A stretch of DNA of 64,000 bases, taken from Nectonema munidae (lineage: Eukaryota > Nematomorpha > Nectonematoida > Nectonematidae). The first letter of the stretch is position 1, and each line of letters opens with the position of its first letter. This document shows, piece after piece, positions 15,001 to 23,500 of the stretch. The stretch is from the NCBI GenBank assembly GCA_030549495.1, contig JAUIRK010001028.1, forward strand, positions 62,001 to 126,000, written 5' to 3'. The notes beneath the pieces were generated by a model that saw only the letters and a list, made by a program, of their open reading frames with translations, did not search any database and had not been told where the DNA came from. The translations under genes and the position numbers were made by a program.

Positions 15001-18000
15001 TTTACGGCAAATGTTCCCATTAGGCTGAGGTTTGGCTGGTTTTTACAACTATGCCATTTTAGACAAAATTAAACGAATCTCTCATTTATTTTGCTCGTCC
15101 CCTAATGCTAAATGTCTTTTGCTCATGTCTTTTTTGACTATTTCTACCCATGTCATCTTTGGCCTGCCTTTACTCTTACCTAAAGTTTGATTTTTATAAT
15201 AGATCACACGAAGGTCTTTATTTACATGCCCAAACCACCTTAACCTTTGTATTTCTAATACTTTATTTATTTCATTTACTTGACATAAACTTCCTATCTT
15301 TTAATTACTTATTTTAGCTTTTAAATTAAATTTACACATAATTCTTAACATCCTCATCTCTGTGCTGTTTAGTCTATTTTTCTCAGATTATTTTAAAGCC
15401 CAACTTTGGCCACTATACACTAAACTAGACCTAATGCAACTTTTATAAAGAAAATCCCTTAATCTTAACGAAAAGATACTATTGCATAAAATACCACTTA
15501 ACGCTTTAAATTTTTTCCAAGCTATACAAAGTGGTAGTAAAACTTTTGATATCTTGTAATATCTACAAAAGTCTCGATGTAATTAGAAGAACCTTCTTCT
15601 ATAAATTGTTGTAATGATCAAAAATAATCCCAGCGTACACAAATGTTCTAACATTTATTTTATATATATATATATATATATATCTGCCGGTATAAAATGG
15701 TTATAGTGCCTAAAACTATTAGCGCTTGTCTCACGTCTTCATACTTCTGTGGTTTTGGTAGATAATGACTAAACTTTTAAGCGGTTTTCTTCGGATATCT
15801 GTCCTCCTGGTGTTTAGAAGATTGAAAAAGTAGATTAATTAGTCTTGAAAATTTTGTTCCTCAAATTATTATTAAACATATATTTGCCTTACTAAGTATA
15901 TTTTACAAATAATAGCTATATGCTAGTAATTTACATAAATTTGCTGTTTACAATAATTAAAATATGAAACACTATCTTGGTTCAAGAACACATACGATTT
16001 AACTAGTGAATGTATTTTGTAAAAACATTATGTGTATTTTTTTGTATCCTTTGCCCCCTTAATGACCAGAATTGTCAGACAATATCTAGTGTAAAGCAGA
16101 AGATTTGTGACTATTGTTTCGATAATCGAATATTCAGATTTGTTCTGTCTTTAGAATACTCTTTCTTAACTATATGTTAATTTCTCTTAATGTCTTCTTA
16201 ATTAATTTCATTTTTAAGAACTTCATGAACCCCAATTCCACAACTCTAAGATATTCATACTCTCCATCCTCATACCTTCCGATGCCTGCCGCCGCTATCA
16301 ATCATCCACGACAACAACAACAACACCCCTTCTCTCCACCAAACGTTTATCCACAGATTTTGTTTTCCCCAGCACTTCCCCCCTCTCCCTGCATCTCTCA
16401 TTACGATCTTCCTTCCAATTCTCAGCATCCTTCTCTAATGACCCCATACCTCATTCCTGCTGTTGCCGCTCCAACTCCCGTATTCCCATTAACCATTTTT
16501 CTTTTTATGTCTTCTAACGTTTATTGCAGTATTGCGAAGCTTTAGAACTTGAACAGCAAAAGTTTCGTTTAGTTATTTTTCTATCACAAGCTTTTGTTTT
16601 GACCAAATTTTTTAAGAATATGATCGCAATTCATAGGATATTTAATTTTTTTAATCAGCACAGTTCTAATTACTCCACGTAGCAAACCGAATTTATTTTT
16701 AATTTAAAATTGGAATGAAAAAAATAGTTTGGCTTTATGAACAAGTATTTTAATTATGCACCATTCTTCTTAAAAGCATAAATTAAAATTTATTTTGAGA
16801 TAAATGCGTAAGACGCAATTTCATTTCCTTCAAAAAGAAACACCGCTTTGACAGCTAACTGCTTTTTCATTCCCCACGCCTCTTTTCTTCTCATTTAAGG
16901 TTTTTTCTCCCAACCTGGATCCCACTTCTTTTCAATCCGGCTTAACTACGCTCGGCGGCTTCTATCAAAATGTAGATCCCAATTTTTTGCAGAATCAATT
17001 TTCCCAACTCCAAATTTCTCCTGGTGCTGCTAATGTAAACAAACTCGTTATTTCATTTCTTTCTTTGTATTAAAAATGTTTGCCTTATGTACGCTTAATC
17101 CCGAATCTCTCTCGTACCTTTTCGTTTTTTAATTTTAATTCCTTTCCAAATTTTGTCCTACAGTGGTGGATCCAGGAGGGGGGGGGGGCTCATGGGTCTA
17201 GCAACCCCTTCTAACATGGTAGTATTTTTATTGCTAGCCAAACTTTGCTCCACCAGTCTCTCTTTCACTTTACTTTGAAGTGTGCGTGGAACAAGTAGTA
17301 TATATGGGCGTTGTTTAACGATCTGATGAGATTACGGAGTAGTAAGAGAGAAGCAGCAAAAAATCGTGTGATGAGTGAGTTTTCTAAAAATCAAAACGGA
17401 AGCGCAAAGCGAGAAAGTGTTCTTTTGATTGTTGATATACTCTAAGATCGTGGACAAAGTCGAGATACTTTATTTCAAGGCTTTTTACTTTGTTTCAAAG
17501 TTGAAACACTTGCCTTTAACTTAATCAAACTTCTATGAAAAATGGCTTCGAAAATTACCCTTACTAATTTTGCTTTTTCGTAAAACAATACTTATTGATA
17601 GTTGATTACGTTTATATCAACGATATGACCAGTCGAATTATAAAAGACATAATACAGGTGTCGTATTCTCTGAAGACTTTTAGCAAAATTGCAAAAATTT
17701 AAATAGATTTCGGGGGCCCCTATAAGAAATTTCTGGATCTCCCACTGTTGTCTTATATATTTGATTGTGTTTTTAATTTTGTTTACCTCCAATAAATCCT
17801 GCAATTCTTTTTAAAAAAAGAAAAGTTTTCTTTTGAGTATATCCCGCAAAATGTTTAAAATTAATTACTCTGAAGTTTTGCATATTGCGAAAGGCTCTTT
17901 CTACAATGAAATAAGCCTCTATACGCGCAAAATAAACCTTTCATTTTGATTGTAAGCGGCCTTCTCAACAGACTCCAAGTAAGGGTTTTAATTTTAGCGC

Positions 18001-19374
18001 TACTAAATTGTAAATTTTTGTTTTTAAATTACTTTTGAATAATGAAATAAAGTTTTGTTATAAAGAATATCGAAAGTGTATATATACCCTTTTTATAAAC
18101 AACTAAGTTGCTAAGGGTTCGCACCTCAAATCGATTTCTTGCTAAATTTTTGCAATCGTAAACATCGTCTTCAATTCTCCTCCAATAAATAAGACTCAAT
18201 TTGCGATAACTCTATTATAAATATAAAATTTTTATAATTAATAAAAAATAATGCTAGGCAAACCACGTGAGTGTATATTTTTACAGATGAAAAATCGTGC
18301 ATTTTAAATACACTAGAAATTTTGGCAAATTTCTTTGGCGTGTTTTGATACCTTCGGATTAATTAAGCTCATTCTAATATGGATATCAAATGCTTAATGT
18401 TTTAATTTTTTAACCGAAGGGTCATTTTGTTTAATCGTAATCATGAGTGTGTTTTTGTGCTCTGGTAGTGAATAAAATGGATCAATCTACTTACTATGAA
18501 CATTATGAGTGCCATGTCAAAACAATAGAACGTCATAAAAATTTTTAATCAAGAACAGTTATATTTACTTCAAATTGGAATGGAAAAAAATAGCTTTGGG
18601 TTTATGAACAAAGCTTTTGTCTATCAAAAGTAGTTTAATTATTTTTAACCTATTATCACTTCTCACTTACTTGAAAATGAATTGACGACGCTGCGAAATT
18701 AATTGTTCTATAAATAATATCCAAAGTATTTTTTGATTTCATAACAAACTATTAAATTGTTTAGCTTAAAAATATCAAAGCAATACAACAAAAATAGTTA
18801 TTGTTGTGGCCATGAGTTTTTTTAATCAACATTATAAAACAGTTTACCTAGTAAAAAATTTAAGAGGTAAATTTTAAGCAAACAAGATTACAAAAGAAAA
18901 CGAGTAGTTTTAAAAGACGACATGAAATTTAATAAACTTAGTAGATTAAATAGACCATAGAATAAATAGATTATAATACTTTTAATTAACAAAAACTTTT
19001 TCTTGTATTTTTTTTTATAATTTTAATTTTTACCGGTTATCGACCACAGTCGAGATATGTCGACTTTACAAAAATGTGAATCGTCTGCGTTTATTAATGC
19101 TTTTTAATCTTCTGCTTTATACTAGATATCGTCTGATTATTCTGGCCGTTAGCAGGTTAATTTCCCATTCTATAACATAGCGTGATTTGTTTAGTTCTTT
19201 TCTCCATATGCATTAACTCCGTTTAATCCCGCTGCTGCTGCATTTTATTATCAAAGTAATGCCAACAACAGCAACCTTCTTTCTTCCGTCCAACAGAGTC
19301 CAAGCGTTAATCCTCAACAACAACAACATCAAACAGCCTCCTCCACTCCAGCTATTTCTAATCATCAAGTTTAA
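1..19374 (+). CDS. shep: RBMS / alan shepard-type RNA-binding protein, spliced, 5' partial
   Basis: This is a single-stranded nucleic-acid/mRNA-binding protein with two RRMs. The family binds AU-rich RNA and acts in post-transcriptional regulation, in fly mainly in neurons. Nine exons join with matching phases: 2-354, 2013-2071, 2718-2821, 3640-3809, 4628-4689, 11226-11443, 16219-16479, 16900-17034 and 19195-19374, giving 513 visible residues. RRM1 runs from about residue 96 to 170 (RNP2 LYIKGL, RNP1 GYGFVDFE). RRM2 runs from about 184 to 262 (RNP2 MYIANL, RNP1 RGVGFSRM) and ends in the IIPG...PLVIKFAD signature seen in fly shep and vertebrate RBMS1-3. The rest is low-complexity Q/P/S/N-rich. 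The first exon is open to the window edge without an ATG, so the N-terminus lies upstream. The linker between the RRMs is longer than in fly or human. Family assignment is firm; the exact ortholog name is inferred. Confidence 0.9.
2..354 (+). CDS. shep: shep exon 1 (partial): S/T-rich leader and start of RRM1
   Basis: The frame is open from base 2. About 95 Ser/Asn/His-rich residues are followed by TNLYIKGLDKNTCDKDLRNL, the beta1-alpha1 part of RRM1. The exon ends two bases into a Ser codon before a strong GTAAGT donor at 355. No in-frame ATG lies near the left edge, so the true start is outside the window. Confidence 0.88.
717..733. repeat. (TG)n microsatellite
   Basis: An uninterrupted GTGTGT run just before the MITE at 785. 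Confidence 0.9.
785..921 (-). mobile_element. TTAA MITE, subfamily A
   Basis: Begins TTAACCCATTTACAGCCAA and ends CTTAAATGGGTTAA. It reads in the reverse sense (TCGTCTGC words) and has the GTTCC...GGAAC small hairpin near its left end. Nearly full length at 137 bp. Confidence 0.85.
2013..2071 (+). CDS. shep: shep exon 2: RRM1 beta2-beta3 segment
   Basis: A T-rich tract and AG at 2011-2012 precede 59 bases that read FGDISSTKAIIDESSKLCRG once joined to exon 1. This matches the YGxIxSTKAILDxxTNKCKG stretch of RBMS/shep RRM1. The donor is GTAAAG. Phases fit on both sides (2+1, then 1+2). Confidence 0.9.
2718..2821 (+). CDS. shep: shep exon 3: RRM1 RNP1 motif and start of linker
   Basis: It encodes GYGFVDFE (RNP1), then SAQNAVVALKSKGYQAQMA, which closely matches the QAQMAK end of RRM1 in the family. 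The donor that keeps the frame with exon 4 is GTGAAT at 2822, a weak match to consensus. It adds FYRTK to the linker. A donor at GTTCTA (2806) would end nearer the usual QAQMA but breaks the phase with the acceptor at 3639, so it was not chosen. Confidence 0.82.
3075..3165 (-). mobile_element. Degenerate pogo-type MITE end
   Basis: On the minus strand it reads ACAGTAAAACCTGTTTATAG, then GCGGTCAATCGCG. This resembles the CAGTCAAACCTGT...GACCGCTTTATA terminus seen at 41880. Only one end was recognised. Confidence 0.35.
3222..3341 (+). mobile_element. Diverged TTAA MITE (subfamily C-like)
   Basis: The right end CATTGGTCATTAACGGGTTAA is clear. The inside has ATCATCTGC and GGGCAGGCGAC words, decayed forms of the family motif. 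The left end is eroded, so the start is approximate. It lies in shep intron 3. Confidence 0.45.
3640..3809 (+). CDS. shep: shep exon 4: RRM linker and most of RRM2
   Basis: The acceptor is TTTAAG at 3639. The exon encodes a Ser/Asn linker, then TNMYIANLPLTFTENDLSNI, then a stretch ending ISTKILKDANQSSRGVGFS with RNP1. Fly shep reads TNLYIANLP and VVSTRILRD in the same places. The donor GTATGC at 3810 splits an Arg codon. Confidence 0.9.
4628..4689 (+). CDS. shep: shep exon 5: end of RRM2
   Basis: The acceptor TTCTAG precedes 62 bases encoding RMENKKSCQAVIEEYNGKII and P. Family members read RMES.EKC...I..FNG..IPG here. A strong donor, GTAAGA, follows. The phase is one base in and one base out. 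Confidence 0.9.
7300..10020 (-). other. Unidentified broken coding-like block (fossil)
   Basis: Base composition is visibly less AT-rich than the flanking intron. Several short open stretches on the minus strand (within 9500-9896, about 8700-9230 and 8158-8355) have natural-looking protein composition, including Cys, Trp and charged residues. I recognise no family: there are no RT, integrase, DDE or hAT motifs. It is clearly broken many times and looks old. It could be a captured mobile or virus-derived segment, or a dead host gene; only its boundaries and composition are supported. Confidence 0.3.
10417..10520 (+). mobile_element. TTAA MITE, subfamily A variant, short
   Basis: Begins TTAACCCGTACCATAGAAAT and carries three GCAGACGA words. 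It ends in GCATTAGGATTTAATGG, a decayed form of the GCATTGGGACTTAATGGGTTAA end of the 42073 copy. The GTTCC hairpin section is missing. Confidence 0.7.
11226..11443 (+). CDS. shep: shep exon 6: post-RRM2 PLVIKFAD segment
   Basis: A 6.5 kb intron precedes it. The exon reads GCVEPLVIKFADNSHTKQHQ, matching the DPLLVKFADGG...KK end of RRM2 in RBMS proteins, then an S/L/N-rich linker. The donor is a strong GTAAGT at 11444, phase 0. Confidence 0.87.
11600..11744 (+). mobile_element. tRNA-derived SINE (family S1)
   Basis: Reads GGACGTGAGTAAGGTTGGTC (A-box-like), then GGGTTCGATCCCGC (B box GTTCGATCC), then a tRNA-unrelated body ending in ATGAAAACACCCCAAGGTACC. About 145 bp. Further copies of the family lie at 13249, 44924, 55831, 61455 and 62876. 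Confidence 0.8.
11745..13185 (+). other. shep intron 6, first part
   Basis: AT-rich intronic DNA. Its short open frames carry no family motif or codon bias that I can see. No mobile element was recognised. Confidence 0.5.
13186..13230 (-). mobile_element. Head fragment of SINE S1
   Basis: GAGTATCAAAACCTAGTATC, TAACCAATCTTACTCACGCC and CCC match the head of the S1 SINE in reverse sense. Only about 45 bp remain. It is abutted by the younger copy at 13249. Confidence 0.55.
13249..13418 (-). mobile_element. SINE S1 copy flanked by a 17-bp target duplication
   Basis: Body GTACCATAGGGTGTTTTCAT, then GGGATCGAACCCAAGACC (B box in reverse), ending CCGTATTCACCCC. The 17 bases AATGAAAAACAAGGATT occur perfectly at 13231-13247 and 13419-13435, the target-site duplication of this insertion. 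Confidence 0.85.
13534..13878 (-). pseudogene. piggyBac transposase C-terminal fragment
   Basis: A 114-codon open frame on the minus strand. It reads MPKKYRTVLLQSTYHHEE, then GYKTKGG, then YYTVSRKTIRWTMRLSSILD and ISALNSLILY. These match the piggyBac DDE transposase order (SxxHH, NxTKGGVDTxDQM, YSVSRKTxRWPM, Dxxx-NAxIxY). The segment expected between KGG and YTVSRKT (VDTxDQM, with the last catalytic Asp) is missing, an in-frame deletion, so it cannot be active. The rest of the transposase should lie at higher coordinates but could not be recognised. It sits in shep intron 6. Confidence 0.75.
13880..15075 (-). other. Intron 6, possible decayed continuation of the piggyBac copy
   Basis: Moderate-complexity DNA with short protein-like open stretches on the minus strand, for example around 14280-14420 and 14560-14700. 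None carries a motif I can name. Position and strand would suit the missing N-terminal part of the piggyBac transposase, but that is a guess. Confidence 0.3.
15080..15490 (-). mobile_element. RTE-like LINE, C-terminal fragment of ORF2
   Basis: Minus-strand pieces read SLVYSGQSWALK, LNSTEMRMLRIMCKFN, IQRLRWFGHVNKDLR and KGRPKMTWVEIVKKD. This is the order seen in RTE/craniate-like LINE tails (YGxExW, AEMRMLRWM, RLRWxGHV, GRPxxxWxD). The copy is 5'-truncated and interrupted by stops. It belongs to a different family from the copy at 22935. Confidence 0.7.
15661..15682. repeat. (TA)n microsatellite
   Basis: Perfect alternating TA run in shep intron 6. Confidence 0.9.
16051..16118 (+). mobile_element. 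Partial TTAA MITE, subfamily B
   Basis: CCCCTTAATGACCAGAATTG, then CAGACAATATCTAGTGTAAA and GCAGAAGATTTGTGA match the left half of the subfamily B copy at 63050. The right half is not present. Confidence 0.55.
16219..16479 (+). CDS. shep: shep exon 7: low-complexity P/Q/S-rich tail
   Basis: Phase-0 exon after a TTTTTAAG acceptor. It encodes a Tyr/Pro/Gln/His-rich stretch (NPNSTTLRYSYSPSSYLPM, then QQQQHPFSPP), like the disordered C-terminal half of RBMS proteins. The chosen donor, GTATTC at 16480, leaves a phase-0 end that fits exon 8. Reading on would give a hydrophobic extension and a stop, which looks intronic. Confidence 0.72.
16900..17034 (+). CDS. shep: shep exon 8: C-terminal low-complexity segment
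   Basis: A pyrimidine-rich tract and TTTAAG acceptor precede 45 codons beginning VFSPNLDPTSFQSGLTTLGG and continuing with Gln, Asn and Pro. It has no stop, and the donor GTAAAC at 17035 keeps phase 0. Assignment rests on codon-like composition and phase, since this part of the family is poorly conserved. Confidence 0.7.
17161..17747. mobile_element. hAT-type MITE carrying a LINE 5' end
   Basis: The left end is CAGTGGTGGATCCAGGAGG and the right end TTTCTGGATCTCCCACTG, an imperfect inverted repeat. The flanking 8-mers TTGTCCTA (17153-17160) and TTGTCTTA (17748-17755) agree at 7 of 8 positions, the target duplication length of hAT elements. A G-homopolymer lies near the left end. The middle (17209-17536) is nearly identical to the 5' end of the LINE at 31650-31975. 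Confidence 0.75.
17209..17536 (-). repeat. LINE 5'-end segment, copy 1 (partner at 31650-31975)
   Basis: Shares about 325 bp with 31650-31975 with only scattered differences, running from TCTAACATGGTAGTATTTTT to AACTTAATCAAACTTCT. In the 31 kb copy this segment is the 5' UTR and first codons of a minus-strand LINE. Here the rest of the LINE is absent. Confidence 0.85.
17756..19028 (+). other. shep intron 8, second part
   Basis: AT-rich intronic DNA with no recognised gene or element. Confidence 0.5.
19029..19160 (-). mobile_element. TTAA MITE, subfamily B
   Basis: Left end TTACCGGTTATCGACCACAG, right end CTGGCCGTTAGCAGGTTAA, with TCGTCTGC inside. Lies 35 bp upstream of shep exon 9. Confidence 0.75.
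19195..19374 (+). CDS. shep: shep exon 9: C-terminus with stop
   Basis: Phase-0 exon after a TTGTTTAG acceptor. It encodes FFSPYALTPFNPAAAAFYYQ, an Asn/Ser/Gln-rich run with QQQQH, and ends SNHQV with TAA at 19372-19374. A possible weak donor (GTTTAA at 19369) just before the stop could splice to 22134 and end the protein two codons later as TR-stop. Confidence 0.68.
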   Translation, partial: FFSPYALTPFNPAAAAFYYQSNANNSNLLSSVQQSPSVNPQQQQHQTASSTPAISNHQV

Positions 19375-20040
19375 ATATTTCAGTTTTTTATAAAAGACTT
19401 TCGTATGTTTTCTGAGGGAGTTCTTCATTTCACAACTATTTCGCGATAAGAGGGCTGACCATTTTCTATTATTTTTCTCGTAGCTTGTCAAACAAAAGAT
19501 ATTAGCTTTTGCTCATCTTTATCAACAATGCACTAATAACGCCATCTTTAAACTAATTCAAAGTTTTTTTTGTCCTTTGGACAATTCAAATGTAGTAGGG
19601 GGATTTTTTCTAATCCAAGTCTACATATGGAACAAAAATTATTTTATTTTGTAAAACAAATTTAAATTTTGTGCGTTTTTATTATATTATAATAATATAA
19701 TAATTTAATAATATAAAATAATTTAATAATATAATAATTAAGAAGTTTATAGCGAAACTTTGTTTGAGTATGCTCTGCCGTTTTCCTTAACAATAACTCT
19801 CTTCAATTGCATCCTTAAGTTAGTTTTTGTTAAATAGTGAAGATCAAATAAAATCCGCTAAGTTTTATTATATTTTTCAATTTATTGTTTTCTGAAAAGT
19901 CAAATCAATATCGTTAATACCTGACAATATTATTGACCATTTTGAAGAATTGTTTCAAAGATGATTTTTTCAAATAAAAGAAAAGAACATTTTTCTTAAT
20001 TTAATTGAAATTTGCTTATATAGAATAGAATTTTGAGAGA
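19375..20040 (+). other. AT-rich stretch after the shep stop
   Basis: Includes an ATAATAATATAATAATTTAA-type low-complexity run at 19680-19742. It is either 3' UTR or the last intron. Nothing else was recognised. Confidence 0.5.
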
Positions 20041-20875
20041 TTTACATGTATTTCATCGTATATCGTATGTTCCCGTCTCTTCAACTGAAACAACTGTCAA
20101 AGACGTCTTCAATCGATCATTTCTTTGATATTTGGAAAATATTTCAATTGAAAAATACTAGATAATGTTGAAAAAACTTCTGTCTCTCTGATGAAGAAGA
20201 AACTAAAGACTACTTGAAGGATTTTGGAAAATATTTTCGAATTTTTTAAAAGAAGTTTGTATAAATATCCTTGACGATGTTTCATGGGATTGCTGATCTA
20301 GAAAAATCTTACAGTATATCTGATCCAAATCAAACATATATAAAATGGTGCAATACTTGATGGTTCTGAACACTTCCGTATAACTCAAGGCTTATCCGAA
20401 CTGTTATGAATTGCTGAAAAAATATTTAAGAAACATGCTAATGACGGAATTAAGTTTGGTTGTGAAGAATATGTTTAAAGGAGGTGTCTCAAAAATTTCA
20501 GCCTAACAAATTACAAGGCAAAGATCATCTGTTTTAAGAAGGATGTGGACCTTGTAACACAGTGAATTAACTACACTAAAACTTTCATTATCGCTAAGCC
20601 CGTTGTGCCCAAAGTGTAAGATAGTGCCGCCAATAATTTATATAACATTTATGTTTTGGAAAATTTTATATAAGTAGCTATAAATTTACGATAGCAAAAA
20701 AAGTTTAAATTCTCTTCTCACGTAATCTTTGCCACGGACTGCATGTTAGAAAATGGATTTAGTGCTGTAGCTAAATTTTTAAGCAAAACGGAGAGGTAAT
20801 GTGAGAGTTGTGATATCAGGATTAATTTCAGTAGCATCAAATCAAACATTTAAATTTGGAAGATCAAAATTAGGG
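20040..20875 (+). pseudogene. Decayed hAT transposase (ZBED5-like), C-terminal part
   Basis: The + strand shows SDEEETKDYLKDFGKYF (about 20190-20240) and, at 20745-20800, CMLENGFSAVAKFLSKTER. The latter resembles the SEKGFSAL...LLxKxRNRL stretch near the hAT dimerisation region of ZBED5-type transposases. Frames shift and stops interrupt it; the copy is old. Its ends were not found. Confidence 0.4.
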
Positions 20876-21938
20876 ATGACAAATGCTTTTTCAAGCTCCA
20901 ACCTCTTTATGGTGAACAAATTTATCACGTCTCTAGTGTATTCAATATAGAAATGTTTGTATGTATATTTTGTTTTTAAAAGCTTTCTTTAATTATAGTA
21001 TAGAAAGTAAGATAAGACTTTATTCATGTTTGAAAAATGAAGTGAACTAAACTTTCGTTTATGTGTTCACATAGGAAAAAAATCCCTCATCCGTTCAGCG
21101 GAGAAGTATAAATGAGTTGAAATAAGAAGCATGAAAGGATGATAGACTCAAAAAAACCCATAGGTAAACAAAATGAAAAATAAAATAAAACAGAATAATT
21201 TCAAGTTAGATACACACAGTCATAAAACATCATTTGATAGTTAAATTCCATTCTTCAAGCAAAGGAAGCATATCTGGATGTAGAAGAGTTGATGAGTGGA
21301 TATATGAAGAAAAAAAAAAGCGGCGAGATTCTAAAAAAAATACAAAGAAGAGGAAGCAAAAGAAAATCCAAAAATATTTAAAAAAAAATGTTTCAAATGA
21401 AATCAGCATAAGAAGGAAAAGAACTAACGAAACATGTGTAGTTTATATTTTTTTGAAGCTTTTAATATTTCTTAAATACCTAATATGTAAAGGAATGGAG
21501 TTCCATACGGCAATAGATTTTTTTAAAAAATGTTTGTTAAAAGAAGTATATTTATAACGTCTATTACGTAAATTATTCTTTGAGCGTAAATTATATTGAT
21601 AAAAATGATTATTTTTTATATAATAAATATTGAAAATATTTTTACTTAAATAAAAAAAAATATATAAATCAAAGATATATCATGAAATTTGCTCGACTTT
21701 TACGATGTAAATGTATTTCTGCGCAATCAAGATTTACTTATTAAATGATTTTTAAAAAAGAAACTTTTATAGTGTAGTTAATTTTTATGTTAAAGCGAAC
21801 TGTTTATAGTGTCGGAGAAAAATTTGTTCAAAAATTACCTGCTTCAATTATATTTCTCTTGGTTTTGACCTTATATGATTTTCTTTAACAATGCACCCTT
21901 TTTGAAACATTGTGCACTTATAACTACGGATACATGTC
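20876..21938 (+). other. AT-rich DNA without recognised content
   Basis: An open frame at 21234-21557 is Lys-rich because of A-rich DNA and shows no motif. It is not called as a gene. Confidence 0.5.
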
Positions 21939-22068
21939 TTAGCCCTTTGAAGACCAAAATTTTGAAGACGATTCACCTGCTTTCTTTTTAAATGGGATTT
22001 TATGTATTCAAAGCAGACGATTTTCATTTGTTGGGACATTGGTGTTCCACTGGTCCTCAAAGGGTTAA
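21939..22068 (+). mobile_element. TTAA MITE, subfamily C
   Basis: TTAGCCCTTTGAAGACCAAA at the left and ACTGGTCCTCAAAGGGTTAA at the right. Inside are AAGCAGACGATTTTC and a decayed inverted partner. Lies just before the candidate last shep exon. Confidence 0.8.
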
Positions 22069-22133
22069 ATTAAAAATATTTTTTAACTGTTTGTTTAAAT
22101 TTAATAATGTTTAATTTTTAAAAATTATTTCAG

Positions 22134-22470
22134 ACGAGATGAAGGAATTGGAAAAGCTTTCCTCCTTTCGAAATATCATTTACCATGGAAGGCTGCATCT
22201 CTCACCATCACGACTTATTTTTGTATTTTCTTGTAACCTTTTTTGTATTACTTTTATACGTTTCAAAGATTGCGGCGCTAAACTTCAAAGGACCTGTATC
22301 CACCACCTTGTGCTTTAAATCGATACTCTAATTTACATAATGTTTTTTTTTGTAAAAAAAAATTAAAATTAAAAAGCATGTAAATAACGATCCCCCCTTT
22401 AAACAAACGCATGTTAATTTTTATATTTATTTTTATGTGTATCAATAAACGCGTATTTAATATTTATGTT
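22134..22470 (+). other. Probable last shep exon / 3' UTR
   Basis: A good acceptor (TTATTTCAG at 22133) opens a stretch of mixed composition unlike the AT-only flanks. It runs into AATAAA at 22444. No gene on the + strand follows for 20 kb. The exon is probably a spliced 3' UTR or a two-codon end. An alternative is that the 3' UTR simply continues from 19375 and this is chance sequence. Confidence 0.4.
22444..22449 (+). promoter_or_regulatory. Candidate polyadenylation signal AATAAA
   Basis: AATAAA lies in a T/A-rich stretch after the last probable shep exon and is followed by T-rich sequence. A second AATAAA lies at 22646-22651. Which one is used cannot be told from sequence. Confidence 0.35.
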
Positions 22471-22934
22471 TTCGTTTTAAATAATTTTAAGTGCTATATC
22501 ATCTATACACATCTATATCACTTATAAAGTATTTATGCTGCGATGGCAAAAGAAAATTACAAAATATATTTCCATGTAAATATGTTCTCCATCATTTCAA
22601 TGATAATAACAATATTTTTAGAATTAACATGTATATTTTTTTAACAATAAAGTAGTTTTTTTAAAGATAGCTTGCTTTCTTTCCTTCTTTATAGCGTGTG
22701 CTGCTAATGTGTATAACCAAGATTTGTGAAATGGTAGTCTAAATGAAAGTGAAACTGAATCGAACATTTTTCAAATTTCTTTTGAGGAAGAATCTATTAT
22801 CCTATATTTTTATATGGAATAATAAAAAAAACTAAATAACGTATTGCTTATCTGTTTATTCCTCCCCCATCTGTTCTACCCGTAAGCCTTACAAAATCAG
22901 CTGAGCGTTTTTCTGATTTACGAAACTTTTTGAA
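22471..22934. other. Intergenic AT-rich DNA
   Basis: Contains a second AATAAA (22646) and a short CTTTCTTTCCTTCTTT run. No gene was recognised. Confidence 0.5.
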
Positions 22935-23500
22935 ATAGAAGAATTCAGCCAGGTTGGAAAAATTGGCGTGATGTTTCAGGAGTACTTTGTGACAGAAAAA
23001 TGCCTATCAAACTTAAAGGAAAAATTTACAAAACAGTCATAAAACCTGCTGTCCTATATGGACTGGAGACCTTGGCAGTAAAGAAAAGCAATGAAAAGAA
23101 ATTAGAAGTTGCTGAAATGAAGATGCTAAGATGGATGAGTGGAGTGAACAGAAAAGATAGAATAAAGAACGAAGTAATTAGGAAAAGTGTCAAAGTCACA
23201 AGAATGGGGAATAAGATGGAAGAAGAGCGCTTGAGATGGTTTGGCCATGTCTTTAGAAAGGGTGAAGAAAGTATTGAGAGAAAGATAATGGAGCAAGATG
23301 TAGAAGGCAAAAGAAGAAGGGGAAGGCCAAAGATGAGATGGATGGATTGTGTTGTAGCTGATGGCAGGAAGAAGAAGATTGACTTGAAAAAAGACTGCGA
23401 ACTGGCTTTGGACAGGAGAAGATGGAAGATACTCATCGCAAACAGCGATCCCATATAGAAATGGGTAAAGATGCAAAAGAAGAAGAAGAAGAAGAAGTAC
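22935..23500 (+). mobile_element. RTE-type LINE, 5'-truncated, intact C-terminus
   Basis: Open from about 22935 to the stop at 23456-23458. It reads PGWKNWRDVSGVLCDRKMP, KIYKTVIKPAVLYGLETLAV, KLEVAEMKMLRWMSGVNRKD, RLRWFGHVFRK and RRRGRPKMRWMDCV. This is the standard C-terminal tail of RTE-clade ORF2. It ends in a (GAA)n tail (23479-23497), a typical RTE 3' end. There are no breaks in this last 500 bp, so the insertion is fairly young. The reverse transcriptase core is missing through 5' truncation. Confidence 0.88.
23479..23497. repeat. (AAG)n tail of the RTE LINE
   Basis: A perfect AAGAAGAAG run directly after the LINE ORF2 3' end. Confidence 0.85.

Noticed and set aside
21234-21557. Lys-rich 107-codon open frame
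   Set aside because: Lysine runs come from A-rich DNA; no domain.
23026-23476. Two long open frames on the minus strand over the RTE LINE end
   Set aside because: They are antisense shadows of the ORF2 C-terminus; the + strand product has clear LINE motifs.
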